Assembly: GCF_000002865.3 (NCBI RefSeq)
Contig: NW_001865039.1
Coordinates: 1,268,504-1,332,503 of the forward strand
Length of the DNA: 64,000 bases
Direction of reading: 5' to 3'
Source of the DNA: Monosiga brevicollis MX1
Taxonomy: Eukaryota > Opisthokonta > Choanoflagellata > Craspedida > Salpingoecidae
Shown here in pieces: positions 12,556 through 23,855 of the stretch; the first letter of the stretch is position 1, and every line of letters starts with the position of its first letter. A program made the position numbers and the translations under genes. The notes beneath the pieces were generated by a model, which did not search any database, was not told the DNA's origin, and saw only the letters and a list, made by a program, of their open reading frames with translations.

Positions 12556-13206
12556 ATGGACAGGTTCATGTTCGCCGTCCTCGGCCTTTTAGCCGTCCTG
12601 TGTCTGCTGGGCTACAGCTTTCGCAAAAGCAAAGCGCTCCTCAAGTCGGGCCTCCTCCTCAGCCTCATTAGTCTTGTGGCTGTCGGTGGGCCTCTCGATG
12701 ACAGCGGCCGATTTCTGTGGAACTGCATGCAGAAAGACCCCACTACCGGCTCTCGGTACGCTCACAGCCCAATGCTACGTATTGTCAGCCTGCTCGACAG
12801 AGCCAACCCCGCTTTTTCGCCTGTGGCTTGACGTGCTGACCGCACCTGCTGTCCTGCCCACCAGCTATGAGCCGCAAGGCTGCCAGGAAGAGACTTACGA
12901 CAATTATGCCCTCATTTTTACGGGCAGCTTCACCTTTGCCCTCTTCCACGTAAGCACCTCGACGCTGTGGGCTGCTGGAACCCTTTTTGGTTATGTCAGC
13001 CCCCTTGAACGCCCGGTCGCGTCATGACCGCGAGGGTGATTTTCTTTTTTCGTGATGGCCTGTGTCACATTGCAAATTCTTGCGCTACCCCCGCCATGCA
13101 GACTTTGGCTACCTACTTTGCTACCATGGCCCCGATGCATTCGCGCTTCACCTTCAAGGACGACGATTCGCTCAGCGACCGCTTCGAGCCCAACACTGCG
13201 CAATAA
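12556..13206 (+). CDS. Small multi-pass membrane protein, claudin-like motif (tentative)
   Basis: Three exons join in phase: about 12556-12755, 12865-12949 and 13102-13206. They give roughly 130 residues with hydrophobic segments FMFAVLGLLAVLCLLGYSF, GLLLSLISLVAVGG and YALIFTGSFTFALFHTL, then an acidic tail (FKDDDSLSDRFEPN). Between the second and third segments lies GRFLWNCMQK followed at a distance by a second Cys (EPQGCQ). This resembles the LW-C-C pattern in the first extracellular loop of claudin/PMP22-type proteins. The start is uncertain: the Met of MDRFMFAV is a convenient choice, and additional 5' exons at 12180-12370 and 12440-12475 are possible. I do not recognise the family with certainty. 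Confidence 0.45.
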
Positions 13207-13941
13207 GCCCTGCTTCTGACACACTTTATCTTGACCCTTGAGTTTTGTTTTGACCGTGTAGCTTCCCATGGCCATTTGAAAGACGCCTCGCAGTCCAGCG
13301 GCTGAGCCTGACGATTAGCCTCCACGCCTTGTTTCTGACTCCATCTAGCGCTGGGGCGCGCCTTCCGTTGTCCGCAGCCCTGCTCTGCAGTCCGCACGTA
13401 CAGATTCGCCCCATTTTGCTCCACATCGACTCGCCCCCCTTTTCTTCTGTGTCGTCCTGAATAACTGAGCAGTGGGCTTGGATGCTCAAGCTCTCATGCT
13501 CCTCTATATTTTCTGACCCTGTGAGCCGGATACGCAGACTGCTCGGGGTTTGCTTTGGTGTACTTGTATTTCTGACTCTTCTTGTCTTTCCTCTTGATTT
13601 TGAATTGAAGCCCCACTGACGGGGCTCATCACACTCGATGCCTGTGTGCCTTTTGTGCTGGCTTCAAGGGGTTTACCCCAGGCACCCCGGGTGCCTTGGC
13701 TTCAGCTCTTGATCAGAACAGAAAGAAAAAAAACTTGTCTGCTCATCATCAACTCATATTGGCGCGGCGCACTCGCCATGGTCGAGCCAGAAACAAACGT
13801 ATCACACCAACACGTCGACATGTGCGACCAGTGCGCACTAGAAGAAGACCCAACTGGCCCATGTGCCATGCCGGCAGCGGAGGCGGCCAAGTAACAACAT
13901 GGATGAAGCCCAAGCCAAACAACAAGATCTGACCCAGGTAG
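13207..13941. other. Convergent intergenic region
   Basis: It lies between the 3' ends of the small membrane protein gene (+) and the PDZ coiled-coil gene (-). Predicted ORFs here are short and lack family features. I see nothing else in it. Confidence 0.45.
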
Positions 13942-16242
13942 CTACATCTTGGTGTCCTTCATGCCCGGCACCAAAGGGACCCGTGGGCCCTGACTCTTCG
14001 CGCCTTGCATGAGTTGAACCTGGTCGGCAATCCAAAATTGTGAAGGGAGGGCGCTATGCATGACCTTTTGCCACAAGCAGGCACAAAACTTACCATGGGA
14101 TGCATGGCATCGCCCTGTCGGCTCTGGGGGGCAGTGGCCCGCTTGAGAGGCACCCCAAAAAAGGTGCCCTCCTGCTGCTTGCCCTGGGCCTCTTCTTGCT
14201 GACGCTCTTGTAAGCGGGCACTGCGAGCCGCCATTTCTCGTTCTTGCTGCTCCCGTACCTGGTGCGAGCACAAAGCCACCCCGGTGATTAAGAAAAAGAC
14301 CAAACGTCCTTTGTCAAGTCAACCCTTTTGACAATGCTAAGCCACGTCTCCAAACCCCCATCGCCTGACACACCAACCAACCTGCGCAGATTCTTCTTCC
14401 AAGCGCAGGCGGCGAGCTTCCTGCTCCAGTTCACGCTCGCGCTCTTCGGCGCGACGCCGTGCCGCCTCTTGCGCCTGCTTGAAGCGTTTTTCATAGACCT
14501 CCTGCTGTTGACGCCGCTCTTCCTCGCGCTGGCGCCGAGCGGCTTCGATTTCCTCCTCCCGCTGCCGCCGGGCCTGCTCGAGGCGCTCGGCCATGCGTTG
14601 CTGCTTCTCCTGTAACAACTTGAGATCCTGATCGCGCTGCACTTTAAGCTTTTCGTGCAAACTGGATGCATCCCGTTCTTCAACAGCCCGGCGCTCCTTA
14701 CAATCCAAGCCGAAGCGCGTCCACTCGCTCGTGTGGACATTCATAATCTCGTCCTCCAGCACCGCGGCCTCAAGTTGGCGTCGCAGCGTCGTCAATTGAG
14801 CGTCATACTCATCATCACTCAGAGGTTCCTGGTGACGACGCGCCAGTTCCTCGCGCGAGCTCTGCTCAATATCCCGGAGCACCCGAGCCATCTCCTTGTA
14901 CTCCTCTTCCTTGGCAAAAGATTGTGCAGTGTTCATGGCACTGCCGCGATGGGCAGCCGCTGCCTTGGCGGCGGCCTGCGCACGCTCTAGTTCATTCTGC
15001 AGGCGGGTGCGCTCACCCTCGAACAGCTCACGACGCGTGCGTTGTCGCTCCTCCTCCTGTTGACGCACCAACGCATCCCGTTTGGCTTGCCATTCGGCCT
15101 CGGCCCGTCGGCGCGCCTACACAATGCCATTCACCACCCCCTCAGCACGATGAAACAAGCAGCGAAAAAAGACGGGCCTTTGCTAGAGGTTCGTCCTCAG
15201 GCTCTCACCTCGGCAATGCGGTCCTCAGATTTCACCACGGCCGGTTGTGCACGTGACTTGAGGATGGGATCTGCGTTGATGGCGGCCTGGGTGATTGGGC
15301 CCGCCGAGCTAGGCACCACCTCAAGAACGATCTGCTCGCCTGCCTGCTTGATCAGCGACACCACATCGCTGTGTTCGGCGTTCATGACAACTGCGTTGTT
15401 GACCTACACATGGTCCGCGCGCGCGCGACTCTGACAAATGAATAAAAAGCATGGAAGAAAATTTCCTTGTTCCACGCCCAGTACATGCACGCCACGTACC
15501 ACAATGACTTCGTCACCAGGATAAAGGCCTGCCGCCTCGGCGGCGCCACGAGGCTGTACCACTCTAACCACATGTCGGCCCTCGAGACGCGACAAATTGA
15601 AGCCAAACGAGCCCTCTGCACGCACAATGGACACCGTCTTCAAGTTGGTGGGTACGGAGCGGGCCAAGTGTGCGGGTCCGGGTTGTGCCACTTGCTGGGG
15701 CTGCGGTGGGCCGCGTTGCTGCGGCGCCTGGGGCTGTGAATGCCGGATCTGCTGTGGCGGCGGCTGCAAAGCCGCTGCCATCTGCTGGGCGGGAGCAAGA
15801 CCAGAGAAGGAGCCGTGTCGCGAGCCGCTGTTGCCTTCACTTTGCAAGCGATCCAGCTCGTCTTGACTAATGAGTTGCACCGTCATGCGCAACTCGCGCC
15901 CTGCCTGCTTGATAAGCGCCACCAAGTCTCCGTGACTGACTTCTGTCACATCTTGACCATTGATCTACCAAGGGGAAAACAAATTCAAGTCAAGCTGTGT
16001 TATCAAGCTGTGCTATCGCGCCTTTAGGGGGTCAACGTTCGTTTTGCAGTCTCTGTGTTTGCTTCGTGATTCATCTCCTCCCCTCACCTTCAAGATGCGG
16101 TCGGGGACCAGGGCACCAGCCTTTGAGGCCGCACTTCCGGGTTCCACGACGCGAAGAAAATGCACAGTGCCGAGCCGTGACAAGTTGAAGCCAAACCCTT
16201 CTTGTGGCGGGCGCACAATGACCAGCTCACGCGGTCCGGAAC
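13942..16242 (-). CDS. Two-PDZ coiled-coil protein (5' end unresolved)
   Basis: Six exons join in phase: 16088-16242, 15500-15964, 15209-15403, 14382-15116, 14094-14258 and 13942-14019. PDZ1 runs LVIVRPPQEGFGFNLSRL, ending INGQDVTEVSHGDLVALI. PDZ2 runs VRAEGSFGFNLSRLEGRHVV, ending VVMNAEHSDVVSLI. A Gln/Pro-rich linker lies between them. The peptide-binding loop is FGFNL in both, and the helix phrase LIKQAG recurs, so the pair arose by duplication. The rest is a highly charged Arg/Glu/Gln coiled coil (EKLKVQRDQDLKLLQEKQQR), then a short basic tail. PDZ domains bind C-terminal peptides, so an adaptor linking membrane proteins to the cytoskeleton is a fair inference. No in-frame Met precedes PDZ1 before a stop, so an upstream coding exon remains unfound between 16243 and about 16700. 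Confidence 0.8.
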
Positions 16243-16831
16243 CTAATGAAGCCAGCAGACAGTGAAGGCACAGGCATTGCCAAGAGACATGCTACTATTC
16301 TTCCTCCCCTCCAACCCCTGCTATTCAAGAAACATTTCTGACACACCGGCCATGCTGTTGGTCCAAACGGTCCCGCGCTACAGGTAGGCAGCTGTAACTG
16401 CCAGTGTGTTTTCCCGACACCACCCAAGCCAGACACAGGCCGCCCAAGCTGAACAGCACGAAAAGGCGCAGGGATCAGGAGAAAAAAATTCGGATTGATC
16501 AAAATATGATGGGTGTCAAGCTCGCCTCACGCAAATGTCCACCCACTTTTTCCTTGCGAACCAAAAGTTTTGCATGCTTGCAGGCATCCGTCGCACGTTC
16601 GTCGTGTTAAAGAAAGAGGGGTTGATTTAAAAAGGGTCCCGGCGCAACAGCGCTCACAAAAAGAGTCTGGAGCCGTTCAACACGACGAGCGTCGGGAGAG
16701 GGGCGGGGGAAGAGTGGGCGGAGCACTTTTCAAGCGGCGCAGGAAAGTGTTTGGGAATGCTGCGGTGGTGGAGTGATTAATAATTTAGGCTTTGAGAGGT
16801 CAACCTTGCTTGCTGCAATCTGAGGCAAGCT
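16243..16831. other. Unresolved stretch upstream of the PDZ gene
   Basis: It should contain the first exon(s) and promoter of the minus-strand PDZ coiled-coil gene. No frame on either strand is convincing. Confidence 0.35.
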
Positions 16832-17089
16832 TTGACCGAGGTCAAGGGAGCAGACGACAGCGCCGACTTGCCTCAGCCCGAGTGCTGGTGCACGAGAAAG
16901 ATGGGCCTGCTCGTTTCGGTGCCGGTGGCCTGGATCCAGCAACTGCTGAACGACCGGCGTGAGCAGCCTCGAACACAGGCCGTTTTAGACGAGTATCAAG
17001 CCAATCGTGAGCACTATCTGGCCACGCAAGGAGCTGACATGACCTCCAAGACAGGGGCGAGTCCCGGGCGCGAGATGGCCCGCTCGTGA
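16832..17089 (+). CDS. Possible short gene or terminal exon, unknown
   Basis: The frame reads MTEVKGADDSADLPQPECW, then AWIQQLLNDRREQPRTQAVL and EYQANREHYLATQGAD before a stop. Composition is soluble and helix-like, more protein-like than other frames nearby. There is no domain I recognise. It lies between two minus-strand genes, so it could be a small gene or the last exon of one whose upstream part I cannot see. Confidence 0.3.
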   Translation: MTEVKGADDSADLPQPECWCTRKMGLLVSVPVAWIQQLLNDRREQPRTQAVLDEYQANREHYLATQGADMTSKTGASPGREMARS

Positions 17090-17372
17090 CAACTCGCTGC
17101 GCCAAATCGCGGCTGCTAGTCCTAAAGATTTTATTGTATTCGCTTTTAGCCTCGTGCGACCCTTGATAAGTCACTGCAGTTGTTTTAGGTGGACTTGATG
17201 TGGTCACAAGGGCAGAAAACCATGATCCCAGGATCGTTGATTGCTACCAGTATTATCACGGTCACAGCGTCAACGGGGGGCAGTGTGACAGAGCGTGATG
17301 GTGATGATACACGACTACAATTGACATAACAAAGCAAAAATGATGTCGAGCACACTGCCAACACCTGCTGGT

Positions 17373-19424
17373 CTACTTGAGGAGCTTAGACACCGCATCC
17401 GGAAGTTTGCTGGTGGTGGTGCCATTGGAAGAAGAGCCGGGCGGTGATTTGAGAAGCGAGCTCCGATTCTTCATGCGGGGTACAGCACTTGTGCCAGCGC
17501 TCGCCCCGAGCGTTGACGGCTTGGGCTTGAGTTCAGAGCGAGCCTGCTTGGGTGGAGTGGCCGCTGAGATTGTCGACCTCTCCGGCACGACCTTGGCTTT
17601 TGCTTTGACCTCGGCCTTGGTCGAAGACTTGGCCGAAGACTTGGCCAAAGACTTGATCTCAGGTTTAGCCTCGAGCTTGGCCTCGGGCTTAACCTCGGAT
17701 TTGGCCGAAGACTTGGCCTCAGGCTTGACCTTGGGATTGGCCTCAGACTTGGGCTTTGATTTGACATCAGTCTTCACCTCAATCTTGGGCTTGGGATCGG
17801 GCTTGCCCTCCGCCTTGGCTTTTGACTTTGCTGTCGAGGTTGGGGACTTTGGTGCACTCGGCTTGCTCGGTTGCGTCTCGGTGCGAGCGTCTGTTGCGTC
17901 CAGCTCGAGTTTTTTTTTGACCGGTACTGTCATGTCAGCGCCAGACCGAGGTTGAGGCTCTGGCCGCTTCCTGGGCGTGGATGCGGTACTGGTTTGCCGC
18001 GCACTTGCATCGTCATCATCGCCCTCATCGTCTGATCTTTGATGACTTGGGTGGGTCTTCTTGCCGGCGTTAGACCCCCCTACATCAGCAGAGCGATTGC
18101 CTGAAGCCACCTCAAAGTGTGTGTCCAAAAGTTCCTTCATGCGCTCTAAAGCCGCAAGGTGGGCCATGAGCTCCTTCTGTTCCTTGTCGTCGGATGAAGG
18201 CAGTGCCTGTCGAAGGGCTTCCGCATCCAGCTCCTTGAAAGTCACGCGGGCCGGGCGATAGCAATGGGGTCCTAATCGTAAGAGTGCCTCATGAGATGAG
18301 CCCAGGTTCGAAATGCGAGCAAAAGACCATACACTCTCCCTCGCTTCTTGCAGACCTCGAATAAGCAGACAAGCAACGAGAATAGATGGCATTTCGCACA
18401 CACGCACACACACGCACACACACACATTACCATCTACCCGCCCCTCACACCCACGCCCCCACGTTAGCTTGGTGAGGCCACATGCAACACACAACGAGAG
18501 GTCACACGCACCCGGTCGCCACATGTTGACTTGCAAAGGTCCACTGAGCGTTTCAAGCCTGACCGGACCCACCGCCCAGCGGCGTTTGGGCTCATGGACC
18601 GCCTTGGTGGTGACAGCGGCAGATCCAGCCCGGGCAGGCTCAAGATGACTTGAATGTTCTGCGGGCTGACCGGCAGCTGCGGCAAGCACGGAGGTGCCTT
18701 GGGCACCAGACGAGGCCAGCGTTTCGCCGTGCTTTCGCTTCAGGATAACCCGACGCACGCGGGGTGGACCGGTTAGGACCTGCTGCGTCTCTATGGGTGG
18801 AGATCGAGTCCCCGAGTGCTTGCTATCGCCCCGAGAGCTGCTATCCCGCGCTGCACCAGTCACTGCTTGCGGCTTTGGTGACGCTCGAGGCGACACGTCT
18901 GATCCCTTGATTCGTGTCGGATCGGGGCCGTGGTTCTCTTGCAACGGCGGGGGTTTGGGCTTGAGCTTGGGCTGGGGCCGGGGCCGATTGGCAATGCGTG
19001 GGTCTGCAGCAGGATCATTCCGATAGACCTCCGATTTGACGTTGATGAGAGGCCCACGGGCGTTGGAATGACTCGGCTTTGCCGTTTTAGGGTCCTCCCC
19101 AACCGCCTTGAGCGACGCCGGGGACTTGAAATCCTCCCTTGACTTGGAGTTGGCTTTAACATTGGTTGCACCAGCATTGCTAATCTTGCTCTTCGCCGCG
19201 GCCTTGGTCGAGTCAGAAGCGCCACGCACAGTGCTGGCGGGGGACGCAAGTTTGCCGGATCGATCAGGTGTGGACGACACTTTGGCGCGTTTAGCCGCCG
19301 GTGTGTCCCGCGACTCATTGGCCCCTGGACTGGCGTCTGGCGAAGTCAATGTGTCCTTGGGCTTGCCCAGCAACCGACTCCGCCGAAACTCGGGCGCATC
19401 AAAAGTGGACGGTGGTGCGGCCAT
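17373..19424 (-). CDS. Lys/Pro/Ala/Ser-rich low-complexity protein, unknown function
   Basis: Two exons are proposed: 18512-19424 and 17373-18271. They are joined by an intron bearing acacac repeats and a good acceptor (cttacgattag). Reading through without splicing is also open, so the intron is inferred. From the Met at 19424 the protein begins MAAPPSTFDAPEFRRSRLLG and is mostly disordered and basic. The only ordered-looking segment is central: RRWAVGPVRLETLSGPLQVN, then HCYRPARVTFKELDAEALRQ and a helix (MAHLAALERMKELLDTHFEV). The C-terminal third carries degenerate repeats of the type VKPEAK and SSAKS, like histone H1 tails or LEA proteins. An acidic patch (DDEGDDDDAS) sits between. A nuclear role is plausible but unproven. 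The frame stays open upstream to 19664. Confidence 0.6.
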   Translation of the reverse strand: MAAPPSTFDAPEFRRSRLLGKPKDTLTSPDASPGANESRDTPAAKRAKVSSTPDRSGKLASPASTVRGASDSTKAAAKSKISNAGATNVKANSKSREDFKSPASLKAVGEDPKTAKPSHSNARGPLINVKSEVYRNDPAADPRIANRPRPQPKLKPKPPPLQENHGPDPTRIKGSDVSPRASPKPQAVTGAARDSSSRGDSKHSGTRSPPIETQQVLTGPPRVRRVILKRKHGETLASSGAQGTSVLAAAAGQPAEHSSHLEPARAGSAAVTTKAVHEPKRRWAVGPVRLETLSGPLQVNMWRPGACDLSLCVACGLTKLTWGRGCEGRVDGNVCVCVCVRVCEMPSILVACLLIRGLQEARESVWSFARISNLGSSHEALLRLGPHCYRPARVTFKELDAEALRQALPSSDDKEQKELMAHLAALERMKELLDTHFEVASGNRSADVGGSNAGKKTHPSHQRSDDEGDDDDASARQTSTASTPRKRPEPQPRSGADMTVPVKKKLELDATDARTETQPSKPSAPKSPTSTAKSKAKAEGKPDPKPKIEVKTDVKSKPKSEANPKVKPEAKSSAKSEVKPEAKLEAKPEIKSLAKSSAKSSTKAEVKAKAKVVPERSTISAATPPKQARSELKPKPSTLGASAGTSAVPRMKNRSSLLKSPPGSSSNGTTTSKLPDAVSKLLK

Positions 19425-19761
19425 CTCGGCGGAAGGCGCCTCAACTACCACGGCTGACGCAAACGTGCCAACGACGAGAGAGACACGGGTGCACGCCGCT
19501 GCGCAGGGCGCGCCAATCGCACGCTCCTTCAAGACAGCTCCAGGATCGACAACGCAAACGCTCACGCCACTGATGTGTAGCAACTGCCAGAAACAAAGCG
19601 AAACGGCTTCAAGCACGCCGCTGACTTGAGCACCATGCAACGTCGTCCTTGTCGCTTCCTCCACCTCCTACCCCAGCCACCACCCCAAGAACGCCACTTG
19701 GCGGCAAAAACTGTTTCCTCTCTGTCGTTCTCTCTCTTTCAAGTCTCTCTTTTTCCTCTCT

Positions 19762-19804
<43 letters not shown>

Positions 19805-19844
19805 ACCAAACCAATTCATTTCTTTCTCTCTCACTCTCTCTCTC

Positions 19845-19906
<62 letters not shown>

Positions 19907-20098
19907 ACTCTTGGAGAGCGTTTTCTTTTTCTCTCTCTCACTCTCTCTCTCTCTCTCACTCGGTGAGTGTGTGGGATCTTCCCCAACGTCTGAACTTAAA
20001 AGAGCCCTTGTTGGTCGCTTGACTGGCTGGCTGTCTGTGCTGGACACTCATGGTTGATTTGGGTGCAAATGCCAGGGATCACCACACTGTGTGTCACA
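19425..20098. other. Divergent intergenic region with dense TC repeats
   Basis: It is shared by the low-complexity gene (-) and ECI1 (+). Imperfect TC tracts fill about 19725-19960. No exon is apparent. Confidence 0.5.
19739..19960. repeat. Imperfect (TC)n tract
   Basis: Several TC runs broken by TTTCCC, CTTTC and TTGGAG interruptions. It lies within 400 bases upstream of the ECI1 start. Confidence 0.9.
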
Positions 20099-21356
<1,258 letters not shown>

Positions 21357-21635
21357 ACGGGCCCGGCAGCATTTCAGAGCAAGACCTAGGCTCTGGGCTC
21401 TTGGATCAATAGTATCCCTCGCACAGTTCCAAAGTTTCTTATGCACACCCTCGGAAATCGATATCCGCAATCTGGCCGTCATTGCCCCCGTCGCTACCAG
21501 CAACAATGCACCACACGGTAACCCCTGAGGTCTTGTTCGATTCATTGGTATCATAAATGGGTCGCAAAGAGCGAGGATGTCTAAAAACAGCGACAAGGCA
21601 TGGCTTGCAATGGTTTCAAGCGACGGAGATCACAA

Positions 21636-23548
21636 TCAGGCACTCCGCCAGCCGATGGGTGGGGCATCGGCTGAACAGGCTATGCTCATGCAATAATGCA
21701 TGTTAAAAAGCTGCCATTCCTCCAACTCGTCCAAGAACTCGACACGGAGCATTCTGCAAGGCCACCAGCATAGCGATGGTGCGATGAGACGTGCCAGTTG
21801 AGTGAAACTAGTGCTATAGCTCCCAAAGCCACGTCACGTACTGGCGTAGCATGGCCTCGGGAAGCTGGTCGTGGACTTGGCCGAGGTCAAAAGCCTTCAC
21901 AGTGACAAAGCCATTGTCGGTGAAGCGAGCTTGCTGGGCCGCAATGTCATTCACCATCCCGAGCAGCTCACACCCGCGGCTCTGCACACAAGCACATGTC
22001 AAGAATGCTGCAAGGTGAGCCAAAGTACACAAAGAGCCACCCAAATGTTCAAAGGGCCAGACCAAGCAGGGACAAGCAAGCTGAAAAGTCATGGCGTGCG
22101 CGCATGAACATGTAAAATCATGGCACCTTGAGATTCTTAATCATCATACGCCCAAACGCGTCGTTGGGGTTCATCTATTGGAAACAGACGATCCGTCCAT
22201 GTCCCGATTCATGAGATAAAACAGGAAATCTGCCCAGGCAGGTTGATTTACGCCACAAACCGGCTCATAGTCCAGCCAGTAAGCCAGGTCAAACGTTGAG
22301 CTGGTCCATTGAATGAGGTTGGCCACTGCCTCAGGGGCCATGTAAACGAGGACACATTCAGATATGACCAACAAAGGCAACCTAAGAGAGCCCATTCCAT
22401 GAGAGCGCCCTTGAGAAAAAAACAACCCTCCTGATCTTGCTTGTTTCTGGGTTTTCCTTGCCCCCTCGGACGTCCCAAAGGGTTCACGCCCCACTCTTGT
22501 TTCCCTCATTCAACTCGACATGGAGCGTGAGCGAGCATTCTGGATGAGGCATACTAAACATACCCGGGGTCAAGGCGGCCGCGATCAAGCAGAGAGGCTA
22601 CCTCAGAGGGCGAGGCAAGATCTGCCCCCAGCAAGAAATAAGCTGAGCCATGATCTAGATGGGCAGGCGCGATGAGGATGCTTGGCTCAATCAAGGAGCA
22701 CTGTAGCTGTGTGCAAACAGGTGTCAGCACACGTAGCCGAAAGCAACTTTGAAAAGCACCCGCGTCAGCCTACCAGAGAGAACCGAGCGCAACGGGGCCT
22801 TGCTGGAGCAAATTTGGCGCTTCTTCTCCACCACTGCGGGAAAGTCCACTTCCACATAACGCCGCAGAGTGACGTTATCATTCTATCCACAAAACCATTC
22901 CCGACCAAATCAAGTTGTTGTGAAACGTGAGCATCACGAGCAGACGCTTCAAGCCAAGCAGACACGGATAGGATCACGCTGTCGCCATGCAGGCAAGTCG
23001 CTGATGCTGGCAGCAGGCGCAGCAGCCGTTGGAAAAGTTGAACAGACCATGAGGCGGAAAAAGAGTGTGTCAAAGCCTGCTCCAAGACTTAGAATTTGCG
23101 CCTGTGCGCCGTGTTGGGCGATGAAGCTGCGCACAGTTCGCTCCACCGCTTGAACCCGCACAAAGTATCCTGAACATTGCGTGGCCACGCCAAGTAAGAA
23201 GAAGCGGCCTGCTCACTCATCGGCGCGCACAACCCTCACCTCGATGGATCAGGGGCGAACAAGGATGTGTCTTCATGCCAGCGGCAAAGAGAGAGACGTA
23301 AGGATCAGCCCAGTATCCTCGGCGCACCGCGCTCCTATCACGTTGACGCACCACGACAGCACAGCAGGATGAGACCCGCATGTGGTCGGCGTTTTCTGCA
23401 CGTCTGCTGCGCCGTGCGGCTCACCGCACCATTTCGCCAGCGTAGCATCATCGTTGGTGCTTTGCACAGCCTCATGTTCATGCCTCGCCACCGCCACAAT
23501 CGGCGACGGCACGCCCAGCTCGGCACTGCCCTGATCCAAGTCGGCCAT
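21636..23548 (-). CDS. LCMT1: Leucine carboxyl methyltransferase 1 (PP2A C-terminal methyltransferase)
   Basis: LCMT1 uses S-adenosylmethionine to methylate the C-terminal leucine of the PP2A catalytic subunit. Nine exons are proposed: 23430-23548, 23240-23334, 23048-23169, about 22785-22882, 22564-22706, 22261-22381, 22137-22174, 21842-21981 and 21636-21753. Landmarks are STNDDATLAKW, GYWADPYVSLFA, GYFVRVQAVERTVRSFI, the SAM motif ILSLGAGFDTLFFRL, RRYVEVDFPAVVEKKRQIC, LLGADLASPSEV, LLVISECVLVYMAPEAV, and NPNDAFGRMMIKNLK. The eighth exon has a strong donor (gtacgtg) before an early stop. Splicing to 21753 gives VEFLDELEEWQLFNMHYC, matching the human C-terminal LEFLDEMELLEQLMRHYC (recalled), so the longer form is preferred. 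The gene is convergent with ECI1. Confidence 0.92.
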
Positions 23549-23855
23549 GTTGTCGCTGCTCGCGTCCAGTCATCTAACGCTGAGCAGTGTGTGTGTGTGT
23601 GTGTGAAATTTCTTTTTTTTCTTTTTTTCTTTTTTGTGTGTGTGTTTCTTTCTTTGACTGACCGCTTAAAAATCAATTAATGGAAACGTGATGCTTGATC
23701 AGGTAGGACGTTCAAAATGCTCTTGCAACCCCTTCGGTGACCTTTCCGCCCTCCGCCCCCCACCCTCATATCCAATCGGCGTGCACTGCGTAGATGAGCG
23801 GGCCGGGGTTGTTCTTGCTCTCTACAACAGGGTTTTTGCCAATCAACAACAACAA

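Noticed and set aside
21814-21841. LCMT1 ending at TWLWEL
   Set aside because: That stop lies just after a strong gtacgt donor; the spliced alternative restores the conserved C-terminus.
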